This document shows, piece after piece, positions 53,607 to 64,000 of a stretch of 64,000 nt of DNA. Made by a program: the position numbers and the translations under genes. A model generated the notes under the pieces. The model saw only the letters and a program-made list of their open reading frames with translations, made no database searches and was not told the DNA's origin. Source of the stretch: Omphiscola glabra (lineage: Eukaryota; Mollusca; Gastropoda; Lymnaeidae); assembly GCA_964017045.1 (NCBI GenBank), contig OZ024797.1, forward strand, positions 15,085,562-15,149,561, given 5' to 3'. Each line of letters starts with the position of its first letter. Positions within the stretch are counted from its first letter, which is position 1.

Positions 53607-54611
53607 CATGACTGCATCACCAGTTATTAAAAACAATTTCACGACTCCGATTTAAAAGTTAAAAAAAAATTAAAAAACACGTTGCTATGGAAACGGATGT
53701 CGACAAAGAAGTTAAGTCGAACACAATGAAACAGTAACTTCTTTATCAACTGCTTTTTGTCCTTATTTTAATTTAGTTTATCTATGTTTCATTACAGTTT
53801 CTACGAATTTAATACGACCACGTAATTTCATTATTTTAAATTGATCGTTTGGCCATCACTTAGCTAGACTATGTGTAATTATTAAGTCTCGATCATCAAA
53901 ATAAAATAAACAGAGAAATGTTTACGAAGTATAAATTCCAAATAATTCTAAATTATGTATAACCGTGTCAATGGAAGCTAATTCCATCTTTCTGTTTTTT
54001 TGTTGTTGAAATGTCCGGGGAAAGATGTATTACGCCCCGCCCACCTGTCACTTACACCCGCTGAATCCAGTGACATTCCAACGCCTGGAGACGCTGTCAT
54101 TGGTGCGTACTTATCTAACCGTAACTAACTGCCACCAACGGACTCTTGGAGACCGCCGCGGACAAGGGGAAGCCAACACTCTTGGAGAAAGGGAAGGGAG
54201 CTAATCACTGCCTCGGGGGGATGTAACAGTAGTACAATGGCGTGTGGGTAACCTGAGCAAGGGGATACTACTGTTGTCGTCTAGGTCAGTGCCGTGAAGT
54301 ACCTACTTTAGAGATCTGGAAATCACTGTTCCCTACAATAACAGGAATAATAGAGAGACTTTATAGGTCTGCGAGTGGTATGAAGTGTAATTAAGGGGAA
54401 GTCCCTTGAGACAACTATCATTTCAAGACAGTTTGACGTATAGTGGTGAAAGTAAGACACAACTTTGCGAGAGGTCGTTGTCATGGATACACTGTGTTCT
54501 CATATGTTAGAATTAACTGTCTTGCTGTTATTTGACGCTAATGGAGATCCACACACACACAAAAAAAAAAAAAAAGTAGAAGCCACATAGTTGTTATCTT
54601 CCCTGATGGTG
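53607..54611. other. Unique sequence with a GC-richer island
   Basis: 53640-54000 is AT-rich. 54030-54260 is GC-richer and holds GCCCCGCCCACC (GC-box-like), ATTGG, and at 54236 ACAATGGCGTGTGG/GTAACC, an ATG in good context straight before a donor-like site. It could be a promoter and first exon on the plus strand, but no downstream exon supports this. (CA)n-(A)n at 54551-54576. Confidence 0.3.
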
Positions 54612-54800
54612 GCTAATGAAGACACCATATACTTGTTATCTTTCTTGATGTCTCCATTAGCCACCCTATATACTTGTTAACGGTCCTATAGGTGGCTAAT
54701 GGAGAAACCATATACTTGTTAACGGTCCTATAGGTGGCTAATCGAGGCGCCATATACTTGTTAACGGTCCTATAGGTGGCTAATCGAGACACCATATAGT
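54612..54800. repeat. 42-bp minisatellite, 4-5 copies
   Basis: Unit CTAATGGAGACACCATATAC, then TTGTTAACGGTCCTATAGGT, GG. Outer copies are drifted (CTTTCTTGATG, CTACCCTGGTGG). Confidence 0.92.
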
Positions 54801-55206
54801 ACTCTTCTACCCTGGTGGCGGCTAATGGAGTCATTGATTTCTACCGCCCACATCTCCTGAAAACCTAAGTAGGGACACATAATACCTATTTGGTATATGA
54901 TGTGGCCCGATCATACAATCCCCAAAAAAGCGCCGCCGGAATGCATCGCCTCCTCTGACACCCCCCTACCCCCACCAGTTTTTTTCCCAAATTCTGAAAG
55001 TAAACCGAAAATAAAACACGTAGAATCCTCAATTATAGAATAATCCCAAGGGCGTAACCATTTATTCCAGGGCAAGTTGTTAAACTCCTAATGCCAGAAG
55101 ACAGAGGTCCACCTGAGCCACATTAGTGTTCATTAGCGAGGGATCAGTATGTGACCCCCCCCCCCCCCACAGAGCAATGACCACAGGAGACTGGTTGGTC
55201 ATTTAC
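54801..55206. other. Unique sequence
   Basis: C run at 55157-55169. If the exon at 55207 is real this is the start of its downstream intron. CCAAGGGCGTAACCATTTAT near 55047 is transposon-like. Confidence 0.35.
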
Positions 55207-55328
55207 CCGGACTTCACACGAGAGCGTCATGTCGCAACGACCGGCTGAGCCTAAAAGACTAATCATGGACCTTGTGTAGTAGGAGCCCTGCTCATTCCCC
55301 GCATCAGCTGTAGACGACACTGTAATTA
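55207..55328 (-). CDS. Candidate internal coding exon, unknown product
   Basis: The minus frame reads ITVSSTADAGNEQGSYYTRS then MISLLGSAGRCDMTLSCEVR and meets a consensus donor, CCGG/GTAAAT. The acceptor is less sure (CACCAAACAG at 55329, or a later AG in TCTACAG). With the first, the exon is 122 bp. The pattern S-x-I...G-R-C-D-M-T-L-S-C-E-V-R is faintly like the end of an immunoglobulin C2-type domain; this is weak. It lies on the same strand and 4.6 kb upstream of the better candidate at 50475-50678, so they could belong to one gene. A hAT-type element sits 44 bp upstream. Confidence 0.35.
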
Positions 55329-55371
55329 CTGTTTGGTGATTGGTGACAGACGCCAACAAGATACTTTACAG

Positions 55372-55570
55372 CAGTGATTCTCAAACCTTTTATAGCTTCC
55401 ATGACCCGCAGGAAATTAATCCAATTTTATAAAAGGCGCAGACCATTTATCATTATTCGGCCCCCCACCCCTTTATTTTTATTTTTCCATTTTTTTTTGG
55501 ACAGGTGACTGAGGGCTTGCAGATCTAATGCCCGTTCGCAGACTCCAGACCACCATTTTGAGAAGCACTG
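55372..55570. mobile_element. hAT-type short element, 199 bp
   Basis: Starts CAGTGATTCTCAAACCTTTT and ends CCATTTTGAGAAGCACTG (complement CAGTGCTTCTCAAAATGG). Terminal inverted repeats of about 14 bp with one mismatch. The flanks (CTTTACAG / TTTAGAAG) are only a poor duplication. Inner text (CATGACCCGCAGG, GCCCGTTCGCAGACTCC) differs from the SPIN-like copies, so this is another family. Confidence 0.75.
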
Positions 55571-55825
55571 TTTAGAAGTAGGAAAAGAATAGGTCTCTTA
55601 ATTTTTTGCAGGGAATAAAAATGAATAATCACATGAAGTCACTATCAACAGAGTGTTATTTTGTGTTTGCAGCTAAAGCGATATATCTATTGTGTCATGG
55701 TACTAGGCGTGGCTGGTCATGTGATACAGACATACGGGTGTCGGGGGGGGGGGGAGGGGGGAGTATTTGAATGGTATCATTACATTCGAAGCAATAGGTG
55801 ATAGAAAGATTGGAGGCTCACAATT
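55571..55825. other. Unique sequence with G run
   Basis: G-rich run 55742-55762. Nothing else. Confidence 0.4.
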
Positions 55826-56530
55826 TAAATGAACACATCTCATTGAACACAAGAGTGCATCTCATTGAACACAAGAGTACATCTCGTTGAGCACAAGAGT
55901 ACATCTCGTTGAACACAAGAGTGCATCTCGTTGAACACAAGAGTACATCTCGTTGAACACAAGAGTACATCTCGTTGAACACAAGGGTACATCTCGTTGA
56001 ACACAAGAGTACATCTCGTTTAACACAAGGGTACATCTCGTTGAACACAAGAGTACATCTCGTTGAGCACAAGAGTACATCTCGTTGAACACAAGAGTGC
56101 ATCTCGTTGAGCACAAGAGTACATCTCGTTGAACACAAGAGTACATCTCGTTGAACACAAGAGTACATCTCGTTGAGCACAAGAGTACATCTCATTGAAC
56201 ACAAGAGTGCATCTCGTTGAGCACAAGAGTGCATCTCGTTGAACACAAGAGTGCATCTCGTTGAACACAAGAGTGCACCTCGTTGAACACAAGAGTGCAT
56301 CTCGTTGAACACAGAAGTACATCTCGTTGAGCACAAGAGTGCATCTCGTTGAACACAAGAGTACATCTCGTTGAACACAAGAGTGCATCTCGTTGAACAC
56401 AAGAGTGCATCTCGTTGAACACAAGAGTGCATCTCGTTGAACACAAGAGCACATCTCGTTGAACACAAGAGTATATCTCGTTGAACACAAAAGTACATCT
56501 CGTTGAACACAAAGCAGTTCCCATTGAACA
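55826..56530. repeat. 22-bp minisatellite, about 31 copies
   Basis: Unit CTCGTTGAACACAAGAGTAC plus AT, with variants GCAT and GAGCAC in mixed order. All minus frames read the same 22-residue cycle (CSTRCTLVFNEMYSCVQRDV...), because 22 bp passes through three frames in 66 bp. Artefacts. Confidence 0.97.
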
Positions 56531-56664
56531 CAGAATACTTCCCATTGACCGGTGGGACATATTTTGAAAGAACTTTTCTATAAGATATCAAGCCAACTGT
56601 GAGAGTCGTTCATGATTTTTATTATATATGATTTTTTTTCCTTCTCACAAACACATTACTGACA

Positions 56665-56815
56665 TCATCAGACATCATCAGGCATCATCAGGCACCATCA
56701 GGCATCATCAAACATCATCAGGCATCATCAGACATCAGCAGATATGATCAGGCATCATCAGACATCATCAGGTATCATCAGACATCAGCAGACATCATCA
56801 GACATCATCAGACAT
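56665..56815. repeat. 10-bp CATCATCAGG repeat
   Basis: About 15 units, CATCATCAGG / CATCATCAGA with a few CAGCAGA variants. Confidence 0.93.
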
Positions 56816-56885
56816 CTATCAAGTTTTGTTTATAGAATGTCAATGACATTATGGGAATTATCAAGGTAAATCGAGACAACTAAAT

Positions 56886-57010
56886 GGCCTTGACCTACAA
56901 TCACAACTTTACTGTACAAGAGAGATGACCGTGAGGTACTATCACAACTTTACTGCACAAGAGAGATGACCTTGAGGTACTATCACAACTCTACTGAACA
57001 AGAGAGACGG
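56886..57010. repeat. 41-bp repeat, 3 copies
   Basis: Unit CTATCACAACTTTACTGCAC plus AAGAGAGATGACCTTGAGGTA. Confidence 0.9.
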
Positions 57011-57106
57011 CACTGAAGCATCATGTTTAAGTCTATATTAGATTCAGCACACATTCGCCCACACTTTATGAAGGAAAAAAAAAAAGCAAATCTTTAAGAA
57101 CAACTT

Positions 57107-57275
57107 GACGGCACATAATGAAAGCTTAATGACTTGATATTGGCGGCTCGGCGGCACATAATGAAAGCTTAATGACTTGATATTGGTGGCTCGGCGGCAC
57201 ATAATGAAAGCTTAATGACTTGATATTGGTGGCTCGGCGGCACATAATGAAAGCTTAATGACTTGATATTGGTGG
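57107..57275. repeat. 43-bp minisatellite, 4 copies
   Basis: Unit GGCGGCACATAATGAAAGCT, TAATGACTTGATATTGGTGG, CTC; near-identical copies. Confidence 0.95.
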
Positions 57276-57788
57276 GCAACGTGAACACCAAATAACATAA
57301 TGCCAAGTTTCACAGTACGCGGTGTTTAGGATCAACAGTCCACGAGTTTACGACTACTTGCGAGCATTGGCGAGTGCTGGTATTTCACTGAGTATCGTAG
57401 CTTATGTCCAAAACAAGGGAGATTTCTTGAAACAAATTTGTCGGGGGTCAAATTGTTTTCTAGCAGGGTAGTTGTTTTAGAAAAAATCTATTTGTTTCCG
57501 AAGTTCTGGACAAGTTAAAAACTCTTCTCACGGTAATATAAGAAAACAAGAAATTATCTTTGAATAGTTTTAAATAACATACATTATTTAATAATATAAA
57601 AAGATACAGAATAAAAACATATCCCAACATATTTGCTCGACTCATAAGAATGGTTGGCGCTTTCAAATACCTTCCTCCAACCTCTGCTCATGTCAACTAA
57701 CGATCCATTATGCAATTACCCGAGGTTTGTCTTAGCAGAATCTTAACATAAAACAGCAAGAAAAAGGCCAATGAGTCTGGCATCTTAG
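57276..57788. other. Unique AT-rich sequence
   Basis: Nothing supported. The minus frame 57460-57666 is AT-rich and has no domain. Confidence 0.4.
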
Positions 57789-57963
57789 CGTCAGTTCACA
57801 TGATCAAATTTCGCGTCAAATTGTTGCGTGATCGCACTATTTTGTGAGTGGTTTCTTTTTTTGGGGAATTTGATCAAATAGTAATTTGAAAGTTGTGACG
57901 AGGCTTCATACGAGAATTGCATCAAATGCTTGAAGGAAAATGTGATCGTGTGAACCGACCCAT
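57789..57963. mobile_element. Short inverted-repeat element, about 175 bp
   Basis: Left end GCGTCAGTTCACATGATCAA; the complement of the right end reads GGGTCGGTTCACACGATCAC. The ends match over about 22 bp with four or five mismatches. Inner text repeats 'TTTGATCAAAT' words. A MITE of unassigned superfamily; the GGGTCGGTTCACACGAT type is common in PIF/Harbinger-like MITEs (from memory). Confidence 0.6.
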
Positions 57964-58554
57964 TTTTGAACTTTGCAATTCTTAAGCGTAGCTGTAGAAA
58001 GTAATTGAAAAATGTGGATTAAGTTCTGTAAAATAAATAATACGATTAAAAAAAAAAAAAATGAAATTAAAGATATATTTATTATTTTTGCATAGGCGTG
58101 TTCTTCAATTAGAGGTGACCGTTCTTAAGGGAAAAAATGGTCAAAGGGAAGTAACACATTTTAATGTGTTTAAAAAACAAAAATGTGCACCATTCTATAA
58201 AGATACACGTAATTAATGGGATTGGCGCGCACATTTCTACAAATGTCAAAACAATTAGTATTTCTTTTCATATTTTCACACAATAGTTTTCAAAGTGAAC
58301 TGTACCAGAGGGATGGTGAAAGGCCTCTGATTATAGTTAAGGGGAGCTGAGAATCCCTTTTGGCGGCGCTGGTTAATCATATGGGCAAGTCGTCTTTTTT
58401 TATTTTAATTTTTTCCCCCAAGAAAAATTTTAAAATACGTTTTTTCTTGTTTTTACGGATGTTAGTTGAGGATAGACATTAAATATGTTTTATTTCACAC
58501 AGAAAAATAAGGAAAAGACCTTTAATTTAACTTATGCTAGATACATCCACTCCG
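57964..58554. other. AT-rich unique sequence
   Basis: Poly-A at 58049-58061. No gene or repeat supported. Confidence 0.4.
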
Positions 58555-58975
58555 TCATATATACCTTTGGTAATATATATATCCCTTCGGTACATATATC
58601 CCTTCGGTTCATATATTCCTTTGGAACATATGTATATTTATAATATATTGCGAAACGGATTGCGCGGGGCCCAGGATAATAAGTCAAATTTAAGATTTTG
58701 TATTAGATAATAAAGTGCAGTGCCCACTGCGGCCGCATAGGTTGCAGTGGCCTAAGGCCGGCCCTGATATATATATATATATATCCCTTCGGTACATCTA
58801 TCCCTCGGTACATATACCCCTTTGTACATATGTCCCTCGGTAAATAAATCCCTTCGGTAAATATATCCCTTTTGAACATATATCCCTTCGGTACATATAT
58901 CCCTAGGTACAAATACCCCTCTGTACATATATCCCTCTTTACATACATTCTTCGGTACATATATCCCCTCAGTTT
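58555..58975. repeat. 17-bp minisatellite split by an insertion
   Basis: Unit ACATATATCCCTTCGGT. The first part is 58555-58640, the second 58768-58975. Between lies about 127 bp of non-repeat text (58641-58767) with CTAAGGCCGGCCCTGAT at its right end, a transposon-like terminus (complement ATCAGGGCCGGCCTTAG). So a mobile element or its fragment seems to have landed in the array. Confidence 0.8.
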
Positions 58976-59532
58976 TGATCTAGTCATCGAGAACCGTATA
59001 TAAAAAGAAGGGAAATCGTAGATGGTCAATGTTTTAACATGAACTTTTGCAACGACATGAAACCTCTTCAATTACAATAATATCAAACATGTTGAAATTG
59101 ACGGTGCAGCCATCAGTGTCTGGGATGCATGTGAGTATTGTTAGATGTCTGCAGATTTCGTTGTGTCGCTCATCTCCAGCATCTGGTTGATAACAAAACA
59201 CGGAGTCACGGTCACCGTCATTAGTGCCACGAACGATGAATGAATTGATTGATTATTGATGACGCTCTGTGGTGAGATATATATTGATTTCATTGCCCCG
59301 CTCTAAGACTTGTTGAGCTCATTTTTTGCACAAGGTCATCAGATGAGACATGGATTAAATGCCAGACATGTTTGATACATGTTTTATCAAAATGAATGAG
59401 TAGTTTCAGGTGAACTAGATCAAACTTCTTAAGAACTTAATATTGCTCTATAACTGTGGATTAAAATTTTAGTTTTTATTCAAACTCATTATTGGCCGCC
59501 TCGAGTTGTTCTAATTCCTTAAAGTCGGCCTG
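58976..59532. other. Unique AT-rich sequence
   Basis: No feature supported. Confidence 0.4.
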
Positions 59533-60450
59533 AGCTAAATGAGAAAGATGAGATGACAGCTGGAAGAGGTGGTCGTATTTCTGAGCTAAAGGAGAAGGGT
59601 GTGATGACAGATGGAAGAGATGGTTGTATTTATGAGCTAAATGAGAAGGGTGTGATGACAGATGGAAGAGATGGTTGTATTTATGAGCTAAATGAGAAGG
59701 GTGTGATGACAGATGGAAGAGATGGTCGTATTTCTGAGCTAAATGAGAAGGGTGTGATGACAGATGGAAGAGATGGTTGTATTTATGAGCTAAATGAGAA
59801 GGGTGTGATGACAGATGGAAGAGATGGTTGTATTTATGAGCTAAAGGAGAAGGGTGTGATGACAGATGGAAGAGATGGTCGTATTTCTGAGCTAAATGAG
59901 AAGGGTGTGATGACAGATGGAAGAGATGGTCGTATTTCTGAGCTAAATGAGAAGGGTGTGATGACAGATGGAAGAGATGGTTGTATTTATGAGCTAAAGG
60001 AGAAGGGTGTGATGACAGATGGAAGAGATGGTCATATTTCTGAGCTAAAGGAGAAGGATGTGAGGACAGATAGAAGAGATGGTCGTATTTCTGAGCTAAA
60101 GGAGAAGGGTGTGATGACAGATGGAAGAGATGGTCGTATTTCTGAGCTAAATGAGAAGGGTGTGATGTCAGATGGAAGAGATGGTCGTATTTCTGAGCTA
60201 AAGGAGAAGGGTGTGATGACAGATGGAAGAGGATGGTCGTATTTCTGAGCTAAAGTAGAAGGGTGTGATGACAGATGGAAGAAATGTTCGTATTTCTGAG
60301 CTAAAGGAGAAGGGTGTGATGACAGATGGAAGATATGGTCGTATTTCTGAGCTAAAGGAGAAGGGTGTGATGACAGATGGAAGAGATGGTCGTATTTCTG
60401 AGCTAAAGGAGAAGGATGTGGTGACAGATGGAAGAGGTGGTCGTATTTTG
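59533..60450. repeat. 51-bp minisatellite, 18 copies
   Basis: Unit GAGCTAAATGAGAAGGGTGT, GATGACAGATGGAAGAGATG, GTCGTATTTCT. Variants are TTGTATTTAT and AAAGGAG. The 17-codon period keeps a plus frame open at 59553-60248 (231 codons, TDGRDGRISELNEKGVM), broken by a one-base gain near 60228. No start context or domain; rejected as a gene. Confidence 0.97.
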
Positions 60451-60499
60451 TTACTGTTTAGATTCGCCATACACAAGATAGTCTGAGAGATTTTGAATT

Positions 60500-60565
60500 T
60501 TCTTGACCATGCATCTTTTCTTGACCATGAACCCTTTATGTTTTCTTGACCATGATTCCCTATTG
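60500..60565. repeat. Short TTTTCTTGACCATGA repeat, 3 copies
   Basis: TTTTCTTGACCATG recurs three times at spacings of about 20 and 30 bp. Confidence 0.7.
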
Positions 60566-60717
60566 TTTTCTGTAAAAAAATTGTATCGAGTCAAATGGTA
60601 ACAGGTCAATTGTACAAATACAGTTAAAACTATGTCCTAGTGTGCAGGATCACAATAACAACCGTTTATTTTGCACCCGATTGCATCTCTCCTGATACAA
60701 CTACGAACTTTCTGACA

Positions 60718-61407
60718 GTCTCACTATCCACCTACCGGGTTACAGTCATCTCACTACCCACATACTGGGCTACATCAATCTCACTACCCACATACCGGGC
60801 TACTGCAATCTCACTACCCACATACCGGGCTACATCAATCTCACTACCCACATACCGTGCTACAGTCATCTCACCACCCACATACCGGCTACAGTCATCT
60901 CACCATCCAAATACCAGGGCTACAGTCATCTCACTACCCACATACCGGGCTACAGCCATCTCACTACCCACATACTGAGCTACATCAATCTCACTACCCA
61001 CATACCGGGCTATAGTCATCTCACTACCCACATACCGGGCTACAGTCATCTCACGACCCACCTACCGGGTTACAGTCATCTCACTACCCACCTATCGAGC
61101 TACAGTCATCTCACCACCCACCTACCGGGCTACAGTCATCTCACCACCCACCTACCGGGCTACAGTCATCTCACTACCCACATACCGGGCTACAGTCATC
61201 TCACTACCCACATACCGGACTACAGTCATCTCACTACCCACATACCGGGCTACAGTCATCTCACTACCCACATACCGGGCTACAGTCATCTCACTACCCA
61301 CATACCGGGCTACAGTCATCTCACTACCCACATACCGGGCTACAGTCATCTCACTACCCACATACCGGGCTACAGTCATCTCACTACCCACATACCGGGT
61401 TACAGTT
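60718..61407. repeat. 30-bp minisatellite, 23 copies
   Basis: Unit CTACAGTCATCTCACTACCC plus ACATACCGGG. The last eight copies (61170-61400) are almost identical; earlier ones vary (ATCAATC, CACCACC, CACCTACC), so growth is recent at the right end. Ten-codon period gives open frames on both strands. Confidence 0.97.
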
Positions 61408-61658
61408 TTCAGGTGACATTAATGGCGTGATTACTGGCGTTAATTATTACAAAGCTGTATTGCTTTTATAATTGGGGGGGGGGGATGGGTATGTACTTCT
61501 CTATAAAACCCAGATTCTAATCACCCTAATTTGAGCCCCCTCATTTAGTTAAAACCATCCCAATGAGATGGGTGTACTCCAAAGAGATCGAAGTACCCCG
61601 ATGAAATGTGTATATTGTGTGCATCCCAATAAGACTCGAGCACCCACATGCGTTTTTA
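61408..61658. other. Unique sequence
   Basis: G run 61475-61483. Nothing else. Confidence 0.4.
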
Positions 61659-61735
61659 GCAACTAATGAGGTTTAAAAACATAATGAGGTTTAACAACAT
61701 AATGAGGTTTAACAACATAATGAGGTTTAAGCAAA
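61659..61735. repeat. 18-bp repeat, 4 copies
   Basis: Unit ATAATGAGGTTTAACAAC. Confidence 0.9.
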
Positions 61736-61749
61736 CCAGCGACATTTAA

Positions 61750-62052
61750 GAATCATCGTGAGATGGAAGCACCCAAAGAAGATTTAGGCACCACATGAAA
61801 AATTTAGGCACCACATGAAATTTAAGCTCCAACATGAAATTCAAGCACCCACATGAAATTGAAGCACCCACATGAAATTGAAGCACCCACATGAAATTGA
61901 AGCACCCACATGAAATTGAAGCACCCACATGAAATTGAAGCACACACATGAAATTTAAACACCCACATGAAATTTAAGCACTCACATGAAATTCAAGCAC
62001 CCACATGAAATTCAAGCACCCACATGAAATTGAAGCACCCACATGAGAATTA
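61750..62052. repeat. 19-bp minisatellite, about 16 copies
   Basis: Unit GAAGCACCCACATGAAATT. The centre copies (61855-61930) are identical; both ends are drifted. Confidence 0.95.
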
Positions 62053-62109
62053 AGCTCCCCAAAAAAGATTCAAACAAAAGGAAATTCTGTAGTACTGTGG
62101 TCGGGTGAC

Positions 62110-62272
62110 GTTAGGTGCTGTCGGTGCCCCAAGATGGGAGGTGCTGTCGGTGCCCCCAAGACATGACGTGCTGTCAGTGCCCGAAGATGGGAGCTGCTGT
62201 CGGTGCCCCAAGACGTGAGGTGGTGTCTGTGCCCCAATACGTGAAAGGATGTCGGTGCCCCTAGACATGAAA
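62110..62272. repeat. 26-bp minisatellite, 6 copies
   Basis: Unit GTGCTGTCGGTGCCCCAAGA plus TGGGAG, with ACATGA/ACGTGA variants. Confidence 0.93.
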
Positions 62273-62977
62273 AACAAGTAGACAGTAAATAATTGACTCT
62301 TTAGACACTGTCTATCTAATCTGGTTATAAAATATAATGAATAGAATTGTCATGCATGAGTCGACCTACTAGTGCTTTAATTTAATACAGTGTTAGACCG
62401 GCAATTCTATAGGTGTCAGGATGCATCGAGGCTAAAGTTTTCTATGTCCCTGTAAAAGTACCCGGGCTGCCACGCCAAGACTCTATTCAATTTAGTATTC
62501 ATAATATGTATATTCAGCTTACATTATTTACTTCCAAATTACAGTAGTGTGTAAGCATTACATTATTTGTTTTTTTTTTTGTTTTTTTTTGTGGTTTTTT
62601 TACTTTTCTTTGTTACATTGTTCTAAATTAAAGCTATACTGAGTACACTAAATAATTGCGGACTACTGCTCTCGGGGAACCACTGTTGTAGATGAACCGT
62701 TTTTAGACGGACCAAACACAAACAGAGATGTATTATACATTATTTAATTACATTTTCAAACTATGCCGGTCGCCAACGTCGGTGACCAATCTTCAACGGT
62801 CACATTTGTCACCTGGTCCTCTCCCAAAGCGTTCAATCGAGACAAAGTGCGACTGCCTGATGGTTGGCTAATGGTTGGCTGATGGTTGGCTGATATATTC
62901 CGTGATTTACCAATTCGGTTGACACTCAAACTGCCTAAAATCTCCGGTGGTATGGTCTCCATCCAATATTCAGTTTG
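62273..62977. other. Unique AT-rich sequence
   Basis: T/G-rich 62565-62610. A minus open stretch at 62756-62962 begins METIPPEILGSLSVNR and has donor-like text (AATTG/GTAAAT), but crosses an 11-bp GGTTGGCTGAT repeat (62862-62892). No domain. Too weak to call. Confidence 0.35.
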
Positions 62978-63082
62978 ATGACACCATGGGTTAATGTCAT
63001 GACACCATAGGTAGTCTCATGACACCATGAGGTAGTGTCGTGACACCATGGGTTAGTGCCATGAGACTGTGGGTTGATGCCG
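62978..63082. repeat. 21-bp minisatellite, 5 copies
   Basis: Unit CATGACACCATGGGTTAGTG with drift. CATGACACCATG is partly palindromic. Confidence 0.85.
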
Positions 63083-63317
63083 GATTTTTTCCCCCCAGAA
63101 CCATCACAGACCAGGATCGTGTTTCCATCGTCTTATGTTTAATTGGGGGAGGGCGTATGAAACTAACCTTGACCCTTGCCTGTTTGTGTTTGGTGGGGGG
63201 GGGGAAACCCCCGTCTATCTAAAATTCAATAGAAACAATCAATGTAAAATAGTCTACACCGTGCCAAGATCCAACTGAAATCAACTCACTGCATAAGTTA
63301 ATGAATTTTGAACGTTT
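63083..63317. other. Unique sequence with G run
   Basis: G run at 63195-63204. No gene. Confidence 0.4.
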
Positions 63318-63990
63318 AACAACAGTAACAGAGAAATGGTGGCTAAACTAACAACAGTGACAGAGAAATGGTGGCTAAACTAACAACAGTGACAGAGAAA
63401 TGGTGGCTAAACTAACAACAGTAACAGAGAAATGGTGGCTAAACTAACAACAGTGACAGAGAAATGGTGGCTAAACTAAAACAGTGACAGAGAAATGTTG
63501 GCTAAACTAACAACAGTGACAGAGAAATGTTGGCTAAACTAACAACAGTGACAGAGAAATGGTGGCTAAACTAACAACAGTAACAGAGAAATGGTGGCTA
63601 AACTAAAACAGTGACAGAGAAATGTTGGCTAAACTAACAACAGTGACAGAGAAATGTTGGCTAAACTAAAACAGTAACAGAGAAATGTCGGCTAAACTAA
63701 CAACAGTAACGGAGAAATGTTGGCCAAACTAACAACAGTAACAGAGAAATGTTGGCCAAACTAACAACAGTGACAGAAAAATGTTGGCCAAACTAACATC
63801 AGTGACAGAGAAATGTTGGCCAAACTAACAACAGTAACAGAGAAATGTTGGCCAAACTAACAACAGTGACAGAGAAATGTTGGCCAAACTAACAATAGTA
63901 ACAGAGAAATGTTGGCCAAACTAACAACAGTAACAGAGAAATGTTGGCCAAACTAACAACAGTAACAGAGAAATGTCGGCTCAACTTCAA
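63318..63990. repeat. 30-32-bp minisatellite, about 21 copies, near the window end
   Basis: Unit CTAACAACAGTGACAGAGAA plus ATGGTGGCTAAA. There is a left-to-right gradient: GGTGGCTAAA copies first, GTTGGCTAAA in the middle, GTTGGCCAAA at the right. The last copy (CGGCTCAACTTC) is drifted, so the array ends just inside the window. Confidence 0.96.
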
Positions 63991-64000
63991 CTGTAGAGGT

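Noticed and set aside
55818..56591. 257-codon minus frame, Cys-rich (LLCSTRCTLVFNEMYS), which looks like a secreted Cys-rich peptide
   Set aside because: 22-bp unit read through three frames in 66 bp; all overlapping frames show the same cycle.
59553..60486. 231-codon plus-strand frame with 17-residue repeats
   Set aside because: 51-bp period; broken by a one-base shift near the end and starts inside the array.

Overview
The window looks like nuclear DNA of an invertebrate animal, most likely a gastropod mollusc (a freshwater snail fits best). The reasons are AT-rich DNA with no compact gene array, decayed non-LTR and Penelope-like retroelements, small terminal-inverted-repeat elements, and two copies of a short hAT element whose ends and body match, from memory, the SPIN family. 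SPIN is known from tetrapods, a triatomine bug and a pond snail. The species call is an inference. No rRNA, CRISPR or bacterial-type operon is visible, and I could not recognise a tRNA gene by eye.

The dominant feature is tandem repetition. By my count more than 65 arrays, nearly all with unrelated units of 10-54 bp, cover about 30 kb, close to half the window. The largest are a 39-bp array (36802-41448), a 22-bp array (7568-9656), a 31/28-bp mosaic (21150-23038), a 25-bp array (9946-11550), two related 54-bp arrays (28604-30240), a 51-bp array (59533-60450), a 51-53-bp array (23127-24034) and a 53-bp array (42407-43200). Several have higher-order structure: 704, 396 and 154 bp in the 22-mer; 200 bp in the 25-mer; 248 and 744 bp in the 31-mer; 265 bp in the 53-mer; 351 bp in the 39-mer; 69 bp in two separate 23-mers. 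Many units are multiples of three, so long open frames run through them on one or both strands. I treat these as by-products of periodicity.

Mobile elements lie between the arrays. SPIN-like copies are at 2-196 and 25016-25212, the second with a perfect 8-bp target duplication. A 5'-inverted (twin-primed) LINE tail with 13-bp target duplications sits at 41634-41959. A LINE 3' end with a terminal hairpin is at 16800-17418 and another LINE 3' end at 12764-12985. A Penelope-like GIY-YIG fragment is at 19044-19405. Other short inverted-repeat elements lie at 25325-25668, 27419-27613, 31784-31953, 55372-55570 and 57789-57963.

The most unusual element is a dispersed one whose ends are minisatellites in opposite orientation (AGTCACAGGAAAAA at the left, its complement at the right). 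Two complete-looking loci lie at about 16684-17527 and 32657-33648, with partial relatives at 17699-17797 and 47501-48745. This layout resembles Foldback transposons and may be an undescribed family.

Host coding content is sparse. The best candidate is a 204-bp minus-strand exon at 50475-50678 with good splice sites at both ends. A second minus-strand exon candidate lies upstream at 55207-55328, and weaker candidates are at 5226-5333, 14960-15001, 35528-35737, 44660-45022 and 46027-46175. None has a function I can name. The window is probably intronic or intergenic DNA of a large, repeat-rich genome.
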